64,000 nt of DNA from positions 3,190,501-3,254,500 of the forward strand of contig NZ_CP014229.1 of the NCBI RefSeq assembly GCF_001553605.1. The letters are read 5' to 3'. The notes under the pieces are model-generated. The model was given only the letters and a program-made list of their open reading frames with translations. It was not told where the DNA came from and searched no databases. A program made the translations under genes and the position numbers. This document shows positions 43,470 through 51,811 of this stretch, in pieces (the first letter of the stretch is position 1; the number at the start of each line of letters is the position of its first letter). Origin of the DNA: Desulfovibrio fairfieldensis (GTDB lineage Bacteria > Desulfobacterota > Desulfovibrionia > Desulfovibrionales > Desulfovibrionaceae).

Positions 43470-43510
43470 GGCCGGTTTCCGCATAATACGGAAACCGGCC
43501 GTTGTTTTTT
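43470..43510 (+). terminator. Strong terminator closing the sigma-54 operon
   Basis: 12-bp perfect stem GGCCGGTTTCCG (43470-43481) / CGGAAACCGGCC (43489-43500) with a 7-base loop, followed by GTTGTTTTTT. Confidence 0.88.
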
Positions 43511-43807
43511 ACAAAGCGACATCAACAGGCCCCTCTTGCCCCGCGCATTTTCTCCTCCGGGCCCCTCCCGCCGGGCAAACGCGATTCGAAAACGCCGATA
43601 TTCTCCATGCGGTCGCGGCAGCTACTTGCTTTCTCTCCTACAGGATACATTATATAGAAATTATAGTCTTTTTTTTGACCACCCAGCCTGAACGGCGTGA
43701 TGACAGACTAAAAATATGCCGTTTTCTTGGGGAGCTTCAGAACATAACCGGATCTGACGCAGGCGTGTTCAGACAGTTTTCAGATAAAAAATTTCCCGGA
43801 GATTCAG
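43511..43807. other. Non-coding gap before the DUF421 gene
   Basis: About 300 bases with no gene I can support; a 84-codon frame crossing it begins inside the terminator and has no family signature. The AT-rich part near 43640-43690 probably holds the promoter of the next gene pair. Confidence 0.4.
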
Positions 43808-44506
43808 ATGGATCAGGCCATAATGGATTCACTTGTTGTATACGGAAACATCGCCGTAAAACTGGCCGTGGGCTTGACCGCTTTTATTCTGTTATTGCGG
43901 ACGACCAATCGCGGCCAACTGACGCAGATGACGCCTGTGGACCTCATCGGCAACTTTGTGCTGGGCGGCATTATCGGCGGCGTTATTTATAATCCGGACA
44001 TTCACATCATAAAATTCATCATCGTGCTGGCGCTGTGGGAGATTCTTGTGATCTCCGTCAATTCATTGCGCATGCATACTGAATCCGGGCGAAAAATGAT
44101 TGTGGGCTCGCCCACTCCTATTGTGATCAAGGGAGAATATCTGCAGGACAAATTTCAACAGGCCGGACTTGATATTGCCGACTTTGCGACCCTGGCGCGA
44201 ATGCAGGGCATTCATTCACTCCATGACATATGGAATGCGCAGCTTGAACCCAACGGTCAGGTCACCATCCAGAAAAAGGATGAACCCAAAAGGGCAATTA
44301 TTCTTGTAAGCAACGGCGTTATCGATGAAAATGCCATGAAGCTGATCGAAAAAGATGAGGAATGGCTGAAACAGGAATTGAATAAAAACGGCTGTGATTC
44401 ATGCAAAGATATTTTCTTTGCTGAATGGAACGAAGATACGGACGCTGAAGGAAAAAAATTCGGAAACCTCTATATCATTACGTGCGAAAAAAAAGAAGGA
44501 CAATAA
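43808..44506 (+). CDS. DUF421 (YetF/YcaP-type) membrane protein
   Basis: 232 aa. Three N-terminal membrane helices (about 12-85, with family block RTTNRGQLTQMTPVDLIGNFVLGGIIGG) are followed by the DUF421 cytoplasmic domain (about 90-165: GSPTPIVIKGEYLQ, ADFATLARMQGIHSLHDIWNAQLEPNGQVTI) and a longer acidic C-terminal extension with one CDSC pair. A ribosome binding site CGGAGA precedes the ATG. The family is widespread and of uncertain function, possibly in spore or stress membrane biology. It is followed after one base by a second small membrane-protein gene, so they are co-transcribed. Confidence 0.85.
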   Translation: MDQAIMDSLVVYGNIAVKLAVGLTAFILLLRTTNRGQLTQMTPVDLIGNFVLGGIIGGVIYNPDIHIIKFIIVLALWEILVISVNSLRMHTESGRKMIVGSPTPIVIKGEYLQDKFQQAGLDIADFATLARMQGIHSLHDIWNAQLEPNGQVTIQKKDEPKRAIILVSNGVIDENAMKLIEKDEEWLKQELNKNGCDSCKDIFFAEWNEDTDAEGKKFGNLYIITCEKKEGQ

Positions 44507-44507
44507 A

Positions 44508-44759
44508 ATGGGCATTATATCCTGGATTATTTTTGGCCTGGTCGCCGGCGCCATTGCGAAATTCATTTTGCCGGGACGTCTTGAACGCGGCTTTATTGTG
44601 ACATCCCTGTTAGGAATCGTCGGCGCATGTGTCGGCGGATTCATCGGCACATGGCTTGGTTTCGGCAAAGTAACCGGATTTAACCTGCCGAGCTTTTTTG
44701 TGGCCGTACTGGGAGCGCTTCTCGTCTTGATCATCCACGGCAAACTTACATCGAGATAA
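44508..44759 (+). CDS. GlsB/YeaQ/YmgE-family stress-response membrane protein
   Basis: 83 aa from ATG 44508. Three membrane helices with the Gly-rich family pattern: MGIISWIIFGLVAGAIAKF, ILPGR, then TSLLGIVGACVGGFIGTWL, then FFVAVLGALLVLIIHGKL. Often annotated as transglycosylase-associated protein; the function is unknown, and expression is usually stress-linked. It starts directly after the DUF421 stop. Confidence 0.88.
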   Translation: MGIISWIIFGLVAGAIAKFILPGRLERGFIVTSLLGIVGACVGGFIGTWLGFGKVTGFNLPSFFVAVLGALLVLIIHGKLTSR

Positions 44760-44791
44760 TGCGGCCAGAGCAGCATACCGGAGCGCTGTCA

Positions 44792-45190
44792 ATGAATCCA
44801 TATCATGAAGGCGTTGACAAGAGCATGTCTCCGCATGAAGAGCCCGTCAGGCGCGCTTCAGAGCCGGTTTTTGCCAATGCCGGGGCAACAGCTACGCCGA
44901 CTACCCGGCATTTCACCTGGCGTCGCCCAGCGGCTGGATGAACGCCCTCAACGGGCTCATTTACTATCGCGAAAGACTTATGCTGCGGCCTGCATTGACC
45001 ACACGTCGGTGAAAGTCTTTGCGGGCGACGGGCAAACAGAGGGCTGCCACAGCTTGAGCTGCAGATTCTATTTTGACGGCATGGGAAAATGTGTCGATTT
45101 TTTTACGATTGAGGGCGGAGTGCGGCTTGAGCGTCTGAGCAGTTGGGAACTACTGGCCCTGCGGAAAAGTGCCCCTCAGGGCGTGACGGT
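44792..45190 (+). pseudogene. Decayed GH32 sucrose-6-phosphate hydrolase / invertase
   Basis: Three frames each carry part of one GH32 protein. The start MNPYHEGVDKSMS (ATG 44792, GGAG upstream) is in the first. Then comes PAFHLASPSGWMNALNGLIYY in a second frame (from about 44893), where the invertase signature WMNDPNG has become WMNALNG and the catalytic nucleophile Asp is gone. Last, the C-terminal beta-sandwich end IDHTSVKVFAGDGQT ... FFTIEGGVRLERLSSWEL lies in a third frame (from about 44990). About 350 residues between the second and third parts are deleted. The gene is thus dead through two frameshifts, a deletion and active-site loss. Confidence 0.8.
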
Positions 45191-45218
45191 GCCTCCCGTA
45201 ACGGAGGCAAACGCCCCG

Positions 45219-46706
45219 TCAGTCCACGGGATGGCCCAGGGAACGGTATTCGTTGAGCTTGTTGCGCAGAGTGCGCACCGAGATGCCCAACAGTTCGGCG
45301 GCCTGGGTGCGGTTGCCGGAGGTGGCTTCCAGGCCCTTGATGATCATGATCCGCTCCATTTCGTGCAGTGGAATTACCGGCCCGGCAAACTGCTCCGCCG
45401 GGGTATTGGAGCCTGCCTGAACGGGTGCGGCGGTAGCCGTCCGCTCCGCCGGCGACGCGGAGGCGGCGGAGGGTCCGGCGGTTTCGACGCCCCCGTCCTC
45501 CGGGAGGCTGTCTTCCTCAAACAGGGGCCAGGCCTCGTTTTCCAGCAGAAAATGGCAGGGCTCCACCGGACGGCCGTTGGCCAGCAGTACGGCGCGCTCC
45601 ATAAGGTTTTGCAGCTCGCGCACGTTGCCGGGAAAATCGTAATTTTTCAGCCAGCTCACAGCGGCTTCGGACAGGGATACGGGCGGCAGCTTATATTCGC
45701 GCACATACAGGTCCACGAAAAAGCGGGCCAGTTCCAGCACGTCGTCGCCGCGTTCGCGCAGGGAGGGCAGGCGCAGGGGAATGACATTGAGCCGGAAATA
45801 CAGATCCTGACGGAATTTGCCCTGCTTGACCCAGTCTTCCAGATCGCGGTTGGTGGTGGCAAGCACGCGCACGTCCACCCGCACGGTTTCCGCGCCGCCC
45901 ACCCGGTCGATCTCGCCTTCCTGAAGCACACGCAGCAATTTGGCCTGCAAGGCCAGATCCATTTCGGAAATTTCGTCCAGCAGCAGGGTGCCCCCGCTGG
46001 CCAACTCAAACTTGCCGAGTTTGCGGGCAATAGCTCCGGTAAAGGCTCCCTTTTCATGGCCGAACAATTCGCTTTCCAGCAGATGTTCAGGCAGGGCCGC
46101 GCAGTTCACGGCCACAAAGGGACCGCGCGCGCGTTTGCTCATGGCGTGCAGATAGCGCGCGAACATTTCCTTGCCCGTGCCCGACTCGCCGGTGATCAGC
46201 ACCGTGGCCTTGGAAGCCGCCACCTGCCGGGCCAGCTGCAAGACCCTGGCAATGGCCGGATGCCGCCCCACGATGCGCGGGCCGCCCTGGCCTTCGGCAT
46301 ACTGCGGCCGATGTCCGCCAAAGGTGCTGGAAGCAGGCACGGACGCGGCTTTGCGCGGCTCGCGGGCCACGGCCATGATCCGTTCCACATCCAGAGGTTC
46401 CAACCAGTAGTCGCGCGCGCCCAGACCGAGCAGGCGTTCGGCTTCTTCCGGGCTGCCCTTGTCGGTGGTGACGATGACCGGCGGGAAATTGGGGTCTTCC
46501 GCGCTCACGGCCAGCAGATCCTCCACCCGGAAGCCGGGAAGGGAAGGCCGCGCGAAAATCACGCCGGGACCGGACTTGCGGATAAAGACCGAAGCCCCTT
46601 TGAGATTTTCGGCAATGCCCAGCTCATAGCCAGCATCCCGCAGAGGCGGGAAAATGCCGGTAATGGCCTGGGCCGGCGCGAGAAAAAGCAGACGACGGGT
46701 CGACAT
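45219..46706 (-). CDS. Sigma-54-dependent regulator with phosphorylation-deficient receiver domain
   Basis: 495 aa from ATG 46706; 14 more residues are possible from 46748. Order: receiver-like domain (about 1-115), AAA+ domain (about 140-375) with Walker A GESGTGKE, sigma-54 loop GAFTGA and Walker B GTLLLDEISEM, a Pro/Ala linker, and a Fis helix-turn-helix (NRTQAAELLGISVRTLRNKL). The closing domain resembles NtrC/FlrC-type regulators. The receiver lacks the N-terminal acidic pair (STRRLLFLAPAQA) and has Ala or Arg where the phospho-Asp is expected (VIFARPSLPG), so it should act without phosphorylation. Its target is not evident; larB is divergent. Confidence 0.9.
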   Translation of the reverse strand: MSTRRLLFLAPAQAITGIFPPLRDAGYELGIAENLKGASVFIRKSGPGVIFARPSLPGFRVEDLLAVSAEDPNFPPVIVTTDKGSPEEAERLLGLGARDYWLEPLDVERIMAVAREPRKAASVPASSTFGGHRPQYAEGQGGPRIVGRHPAIARVLQLARQVAASKATVLITGESGTGKEMFARYLHAMSKRARGPFVAVNCAALPEHLLESELFGHEKGAFTGAIARKLGKFELASGGTLLLDEISEMDLALQAKLLRVLQEGEIDRVGGAETVRVDVRVLATTNRDLEDWVKQGKFRQDLYFRLNVIPLRLPSLRERGDDVLELARFFVDLYVREYKLPPVSLSEAAVSWLKNYDFPGNVRELQNLMERAVLLANGRPVEPCHFLLENEAWPLFEEDSLPEDGGVETAGPSAASASPAERTATAAPVQAGSNTPAEQFAGPVIPLHEMERIMIIKGLEATSGNRTQAAELLGISVRTLRNKLNEYRSLGHPVD

Positions 46707-46815
46707 GGGCCTTTTTGTACCGTGTCGCGTGCCACAATGCAACAGCACGGCCTGAATACGGCCTAATTACTGGGAAAAAGCTGACAACGCCTCCGGCCTG
46801 ACGTATACAGGCCGC

Positions 46816-47589
46816 ATGCAGAAAAGCGTAATCAGGCATATTCTGACCCTGGTGGCTGAGGGCGGTCTTTCGACGGACAAGGCCTTGGATCAATTGAGTT
46901 TTGAAACCGCGCAAGATGCCTTGCACGGCCTGAATCTGGACCCGCAACGCGAACTGCGCAGCGGGCTGGGAGAAGTTATCTTCGCCCAGGGCAAGAGCGA
47001 CGAAACCCTGCTGGCCGCCGTGGATGGCCTTTCCCGCCACGGGCCGGTGCTGGTCAGCCGCGTCAGCCGTGAACAGGCCGGGCTGCTGCGCAGCATGTTT
47101 CCGGCGGGCCTGCACTGGCCTGAAGCCGGGCTGTTTTCCCTGGGCGGTCCGGAACATCTGGAACAACAGATGACCCCGCCCTGGCCGCAATCCGGCGCGG
47201 CCCTGGTGGTTTCCGCCGGAGCCGCGGACATGGCCGTGGCCCTGGAAGCCTTCGGCGCGCTGGCGTTCTGGGGTTGTGACTGCGGTTGCGTCACGGATGT
47301 GGGCGTGGCCGGGCTGCACCGTCTGAGCCCGCACCTGCGGGCCCTGCACGAAGCACGGGTGATCATCGCCGTGGCCGGCATGGAAGGAGCCCTGCCCGGC
47401 GTGCTGGCGGGCCTTACCCCCGCTCCCGTACTGGCCGTGCCCACTTCGGTGGGCTACGGCGTGGGCGCGCACGGCTTCGCGGCGCTCTCCACCATGCTCT
47501 GCACTTGTGTGCCCGGCGTGGCCGTGCTCAATATCGATAACGGCTTCGGCGCGGCGGCCTTTGCGGCCAAAGTGCTGGGAAGAAAGTAA
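46816..47589 (+). CDS. larB: Nickel-pincer cofactor biosynthesis protein LarB (AIR-carboxylase-like)
   Basis: 257 aa. The C-terminal two thirds match the PurE/AIR-carboxylase fold of LarB: ALVVSAGAADMAVALEA, CGCVTDVGVAGLHRL, VIIAVAGMEGALPGVLAGL, VPTSVGYGVGAHG and the ending CVPGVAVLNIDNGFGAAAFAA. In the known pathway LarB carboxylates and hydrolyses nicotinic acid adenine dinucleotide for the cofactor of lactate racemase and related enzymes. larC and larE are not in this window, so they must lie elsewhere if the pathway is complete. It is divergent from the sigma-54 regulator with about 110 bases between. Confidence 0.9.
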   Translation: MQKSVIRHILTLVAEGGLSTDKALDQLSFETAQDALHGLNLDPQRELRSGLGEVIFAQGKSDETLLAAVDGLSRHGPVLVSRVSREQAGLLRSMFPAGLHWPEAGLFSLGGPEHLEQQMTPPWPQSGAALVVSAGAADMAVALEAFGALAFWGCDCGCVTDVGVAGLHRLSPHLRALHEARVIIAVAGMEGALPGVLAGLTPAPVLAVPTSVGYGVGAHGFAALSTMLCTCVPGVAVLNIDNGFGAAAFAAKVLGRK

Positions 47590-47697
47590 AAAAGACCGGT
47601 TCCACAGTACGGCGGCCCAAACTGTCCGTGCGGATACACAGCCTGAAACACGAAAAAACTGTCTCTAACTCATTGTTATAGAACAGAAAATTCATTG

Positions 47698-49230
47698 CTA
47701 CGCCGCTGTGCCGTGAGCCTGTTGCGGGGCGTCCAGCATCACCGCTCTGTTTTTTCCGCTTGTTTTCGCCTGATACAGGGCCTTATCGGCAATCCGTATA
47801 CAGTCAGAGAGCGAAACGTCGATCGTGCTCTGTATATGGCACATGCCGACGCTGACTGTTACCACACCGCCTTCGGCATCCGGCAATGCCTCATTTTTCA
47901 CCAGGCGGCAAATCTTGTTGCCCAGTTCCAGAGTGAACTTGCGTTCAACCAAAAAAATGACAGCAATGAATTCTTCCCCGCCATACCGTATGACATAGCC
48001 GTTATGGCCATCAATAGCTTTTTTAAGCGTGGCGGCTATCCGGCGCAGGCAGTCGTCCCCCTTCAGATGTCCATAGAAGTCGTTATATTTCTTGAAATTA
48101 TCAATATCGAGCATAAACAGTGCCGCTTGACCGGAGGCTCTGATCGGGTACTTCCATTCCTCGGCCAGACCGGTTTCAATGAAACGGCGGTTCAGTAAGC
48201 CGGTAAGGGCGTCATGATTGGCGATGATCTCCAGCTTTTTATTGATTTCAGCATTTTTTTTCATGCTGGAGATAATCCAGTAAATAATCAATGCAGTGAG
48301 CAGAAAAACCACGGAAAGACAAATTTTTAACGCGGGCCCCTTGGAAATAGAAGCAAAAAAGACGGATTGCGTCATGGAAGCAAGTTCTTCTTCCCGCAAA
48401 CCGCCAAACAGCACCCACCCCACGGACGGGACAGGTTCATATATTACATAGACCAAGCCGTTTTTCCAATAATACGTTCCGATTCCCTTTTTGCCGTCAA
48501 GTCCTTTCCGCTCCAGCTCCAGGATGGAACGCGTCGTCGCATCCTCCTGTCCGCCGAGTATTTTTTTGGCGTTATATTGTGAAGTGACCCACTCCATATG
48601 GTGTGGGTCACTGACCGCGATATCCGTCCCTTCCGCGTTGATGATGTAGGATTCTCCAGTATTGACGAAGCGGATGCTTTGAATCAGCCGGCAGAATATA
48701 TAGCCGTTTTTTTCGATGCTCAGCACACCCGCAATTTTTCCGTTCCGTATCACCGGCGCCGAATAGCAAATCACAAATTCATTATCTTCATTGAAGTATG
48801 GTCCATAGACGGCGATATCCCCGCCAAAGGCGGCACGGATATCCGGCCGGTCATTTATGATCCGCTCTCGGCCGTCTGATGCCATGGTTCGTGCTTCCGA
48901 AACGTAAACCATGCGCATGGCATCCTTGCCCGGGGAAAAACGGGGAAAGCGGGACCCGGATCCCTGGACGGCATCAGCAACATCAAAAAAAGCGGCGGAC
49001 ATGGCGGCTTCCTTGCGTCCGATTTCCAATTCGGACTCCACCATGTCCACGCCCTGCGCCACCATGGCTTGTACGAGTTTTATTGTATAATTGGTCAGAA
49101 GTGTCTGAAAATTATTTGATAACGTATAATATGCCGCAAAAATGATCACAATTACGGTCAGCAGAAAAATAAATCCGACCCGTATTCCCAAAAATATTGC
49201 CTGATTTTTATCTCTGATTTTCATGTCCAT
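47698..49230 (-). CDS. Membrane-bound diguanylate cyclase with periplasmic Cache sensor
   Basis: 510 aa. Two membrane helices (about 13-37 and 300-322) enclose a dCache-like periplasmic domain (about 45-285, with YGPYFNEDNEFVICYSAPVI and AGVLSIEKNGYIFCRLIQ). The C-terminal GGDEF domain (about 340-500) has the active motif RYGGEEF (GGEEF variant), the upstream NHDALTGLLNRR and the LDIDNFKKYNDFYGHLKGD block. No clear RxxD inhibitory site was placed. It should make c-di-GMP in response to an extracellular ligand. There is no HAMP domain between membrane and GGDEF. The A+T content is higher than in the neighbours. Confidence 0.93.
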   Translation of the reverse strand: MDMKIRDKNQAIFLGIRVGFIFLLTVIVIIFAAYYTLSNNFQTLLTNYTIKLVQAMVAQGVDMVESELEIGRKEAAMSAAFFDVADAVQGSGSRFPRFSPGKDAMRMVYVSEARTMASDGRERIINDRPDIRAAFGGDIAVYGPYFNEDNEFVICYSAPVIRNGKIAGVLSIEKNGYIFCRLIQSIRFVNTGESYIINAEGTDIAVSDPHHMEWVTSQYNAKKILGGQEDATTRSILELERKGLDGKKGIGTYYWKNGLVYVIYEPVPSVGWVLFGGLREEELASMTQSVFFASISKGPALKICLSVVFLLTALIIYWIISSMKKNAEINKKLEIIANHDALTGLLNRRFIETGLAEEWKYPIRASGQAALFMLDIDNFKKYNDFYGHLKGDDCLRRIAATLKKAIDGHNGYVIRYGGEEFIAVIFLVERKFTLELGNKICRLVKNEALPDAEGGVVTVSVGMCHIQSTIDVSLSDCIRIADKALYQAKTSGKNRAVMLDAPQQAHGTAA

Positions 49231-49328
49231 AGCGTTTTCAGGCAGTGAAAAATTTTCAAAATGGTGAAGAACCGCTTATTAGACTTGCTGATAAAGCATA
49301 CTCGTTGTGCATTTTCCCGTCAAAACCC

Positions 49329-49353
49329 AAAAAATGTCCCCTTTTGGGACGTT
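49329..49353 (-). terminator. Probable terminator of the small gene at 49401-49685
   Basis: Stem AATGTCCC / GGGACGTT (one wobble) with a short T/C loop; on the minus strand it is followed by ATTTTTTGGG. It lies about 50 bases beyond the stop. Confidence 0.5.
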
Positions 49354-49400
49354 CTTTTCTTGCTGATTCCTGTCCGAGCGGCCCGCATTTTAGACATGGT

Positions 49401-49685
49401 CTAACTGTATGCGCTGACCACGTTGCCCATATCCTGCATATTTTCCGCCGCGGCCCGCCACTGATCCTGCATGAAGGAAGCCGCACTGGCCGCGTCGGCC
49501 AGTTGTGCGGCGGCGGCCGTGCTGTCGCTGACTACGGACGGCGTGTAGGAAATCACCAGCGCGTCGCCGGGCGGCGTATCCTGCACCACGGACAGACCCT
49601 GGGATATGGGATCAAAGAAGATCATACGGCCCTCCCCCGCTTCTTTCATGAAGCGGTCCGGCCGGATACGGACATTGCCCGGCAT
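49401..49685 (-). CDS. Hypothetical protein, 94 aa
   Basis: No family recognised. The product begins MPGNVRIRPDRFMKEAG and ends with an Ala-rich helix (TAAAAQLADAASAASFMQDQW). It looks soluble, with no signal peptide or membrane segment. A GGCAGG stretch precedes the ATG at a usable distance, and a hairpin with U-run follows the stop, so a real small gene is likely. It sits between the diguanylate cyclase and the M23 peptidase genes on the same strand. Confidence 0.5.
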   Translation of the reverse strand: MPGNVRIRPDRFMKEAGEGRMIFFDPISQGLSVVQDTPPGDALVISYTPSVVSDSTAAAAQLADAASAASFMQDQWRAAAENMQDMGNVVSAYS

Positions 49686-49799
49686 GACGCCTGCCTGCGT
49701 TGCCGAAGATGTCTTCTCCCCAAACTACAGCATGTTGCGTTTGAAATATATATAACATTTCAAACGTAAATTGTTCTGGAAGGGTGTATTCCGAAAAGT

Positions 49800-51494
49800 C
49801 TAGCTCCGACGGCGGCGTTTTTTGGGTTCCGGCTTTTTCTCCTTTTCCGCATCCGGCGCATTGTCGGTAAGCACGGCATTTTCCGGCACCACGCTGTCCA
49901 CCGTATACTCGGCCAGGGGCTTGCGGTCTTTCAGATAAGCCAGTTCTTCGGCCACGACTTTTTCAAAGGCGGCCATGTGCCTGGCGGAAACCGGCTCGCC
50001 GCGCGGATTGATGGCCTTGGTGGGATTGATGAACTTGCCGTTCTGGCGCAGACGGAAATCCAGATGCGGCCCGGTGGACAAACCCGTGCTGCCCACAAAG
50101 CCGATAACCTGGCCCTGGCGCACGCGCTGGCCCTGGCGCAGACCCCGGGCATAGCCGGAAAGGTGCGAATACATGGATTCCAGCCCGGCCACGTGCTTGA
50201 CGATGATCTGGTTGCCGTAACCGCCGCCCCAGCTTCTTTTGGTGACCACGCCTTCGCCCACGGCCTTGACCGGCGTACCGGTGGGCGCGCCGTAATCCAC
50301 TCCCATATGCGGACGGCTGTAGCCCAGAATAGGGTGCTTGCGGCTCGACGTGAAGCGGGAAGTCACACGGGTAAAGGCCAGGGGAGCCTGCAACAACGTT
50401 TTACGCAGGTTTTCGCCCTTGCGGTTGTAATACTGGGCCCGGCCAGAACCGTCCCGGAAAAGATAGGCCTCGAACGTTTTGCCCTTATTGGTGAAATGCG
50501 CGGCCAGAACGCGGCCGTAGCCTTTATATTCTCCCTCGCGATAGCGTTTCTCCACCAGCACGGAAAAACTGTCGCCCTCCTGCAGATCACGGATAAAGTT
50601 GATTTCCGCGCCGAAAAGGTCAGCCAGTTGCAGCGCCATTTGCGGGCTTTCGCCCACATCGGCCACGGCCTGGAAGAGATTGTCGCTGATGGTGGCTTCC
50701 ACCGTGCTGAGCAGGGTGACGTATTCAATGGCCTCCACCCTGGCCACGGGCTCTTCGACGCCCTCCACCACCAGACGGCGGCGGCTGTCGATTTCGTATT
50801 CAAAACGCTTGACCCGGCCCGAAGCAGAGTCCGTGACGATCACATAGGGCTGGCCCTCGCGGAAGGAACGCATGGAAAACACCTGGCGAGCCGCGCTGAT
50901 ATACTGGTAGATGCCTTCGCTGCCCGTATTTTCCAAAATTTTACTGATGGTGTCGCCCTTTTCCACCGTGCCTTTGACCACTTCCTCACCCGGGGCGTCA
51001 TCGGGCTGCGCCTCTTCGATCAAGCCCGTGGAAGGCGCTTGCGCAGACGTCTCCGCACCGGGCACGGCCGTGTCCGGCGGCAGGGAGGTTTCCTCACCGG
51101 AAACGCTGTCGGAAACATCCGGCTGGGCCTCTGGAAGCCGGGACCGATCGGCGGGATCAGAAGCGGAAGTCTGAACGGCCACAGCCTCGGGCGCACGCCC
51201 GGCCTCTTCAGAAACAGCTGTGCCCATCCCGTTTTTATCCGCCTGCGGCGGACCGGGCCGCGCGGGCGGAACAGACGACACCTGTTGTCCGCTTGCATCC
51301 GCGCTTGGGTCTTGCCGAACCTTCTGATCCTGTTGCGCCTCCCGGCCCGTTCGCTGCGTCGATTGTTCCGAGACCTGTTCAGCCGCCTGTTCGGGCGCGG
51401 CATCGGGCGTAAAGCCGGTTCTGCCGGCATGCTGTACCAGCACGCCGCCCACCAGAAAAATAAAAAAAACTCCCACCAGCCAGAGTCGTTTCAT
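49800..51494 (-). CDS. Murein DD-endopeptidase, M23 family, membrane-anchored
   Basis: 564 aa from ATG 51494 with GGAG six bases upstream. An N-terminal membrane anchor (about 4-20) is followed by a long Ala/Glu/Pro/Gln-rich linker (about 25-180), an OapA/LysM-like domain (about 185-345: EKGDTISKILENTGSEG, VEATISDNLFQAVADVGES, INFIRDLQEGDSFSVLVEKRY) and a lytic M23 domain (about 390-500). The Zn ligands are visible in PHMGVDYGAPTG (H, D), SHLSGYARGL and HLDFRLRQNG. The C-terminus is very basic. It resembles MepM/YebA-type hydrolases that open peptidoglycan cross-links for growth. It is divergent from dnaA across the probable origin. Confidence 0.92.
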   Translation of the reverse strand: MKRLWLVGVFFIFLVGGVLVQHAGRTGFTPDAAPEQAAEQVSEQSTQRTGREAQQDQKVRQDPSADASGQQVSSVPPARPGPPQADKNGMGTAVSEEAGRAPEAVAVQTSASDPADRSRLPEAQPDVSDSVSGEETSLPPDTAVPGAETSAQAPSTGLIEEAQPDDAPGEEVVKGTVEKGDTISKILENTGSEGIYQYISAARQVFSMRSFREGQPYVIVTDSASGRVKRFEYEIDSRRRLVVEGVEEPVARVEAIEYVTLLSTVEATISDNLFQAVADVGESPQMALQLADLFGAEINFIRDLQEGDSFSVLVEKRYREGEYKGYGRVLAAHFTNKGKTFEAYLFRDGSGRAQYYNRKGENLRKTLLQAPLAFTRVTSRFTSSRKHPILGYSRPHMGVDYGAPTGTPVKAVGEGVVTKRSWGGGYGNQIIVKHVAGLESMYSHLSGYARGLRQGQRVRQGQVIGFVGSTGLSTGPHLDFRLRQNGKFINPTKAINPRGEPVSARHMAAFEKVVAEELAYLKDRKPLAEYTVDSVVPENAVLTDNAPDAEKEKKPEPKKRRRRS

Positions 51495-51811
51495 CGGCAA
51501 CTCCATTTAATAACTATATCCGGCCCTCAGGGCCTTGTCCAGTTGACCCGCGCGGCTGGCGGAGCAAGGCTTTGAGATGATCGGATTCTTCCTTTTTTCA
51601 TCCGATGCGCGCCTTGTACGCACCCTATCCACAATTGTCCACAGGATGCGCTGGCCTGCGGGCAAGACTTGTTTCAGCAAAGTTTTTATGGTACAAAGAC
51701 ACTTTGTTTCCATACGACGAAAGAAAGGCTCAAGGCCTTGTCCGCGCCCGGCAGCGCGCGGCCCGGGAGCTTATCCACAGGCCGGCGCGCAGGCGCCGAC
51801 GGCGCGACGTC
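51495..51811. promoter_or_regulatory. Probable origin/dnaA control region with three DnaA boxes
   Basis: 317 bases between the divergent M23 peptidase and dnaA. DnaA-box-like sites: CTATCCACA (51625-51633), TTGTCCACA (51635-51643) and a perfect TTATCCACA (51772-51780). A 7-bp palindrome (ATCGGAT ... ATCCGAT) encloses a T-rich run at about 51579-51606 that could be part of an unwinding element. This fits either oriC itself or dnaA autoregulation; the AT-rich unwinding region is less extensive than usual. Confidence 0.6.

Noticed and set aside
43437-43691. 84-codon frame after the RraA-type gene
   Set aside because: It starts before and runs through the strong terminator, with Pro/Arg-rich content and no family or ribosome binding site.
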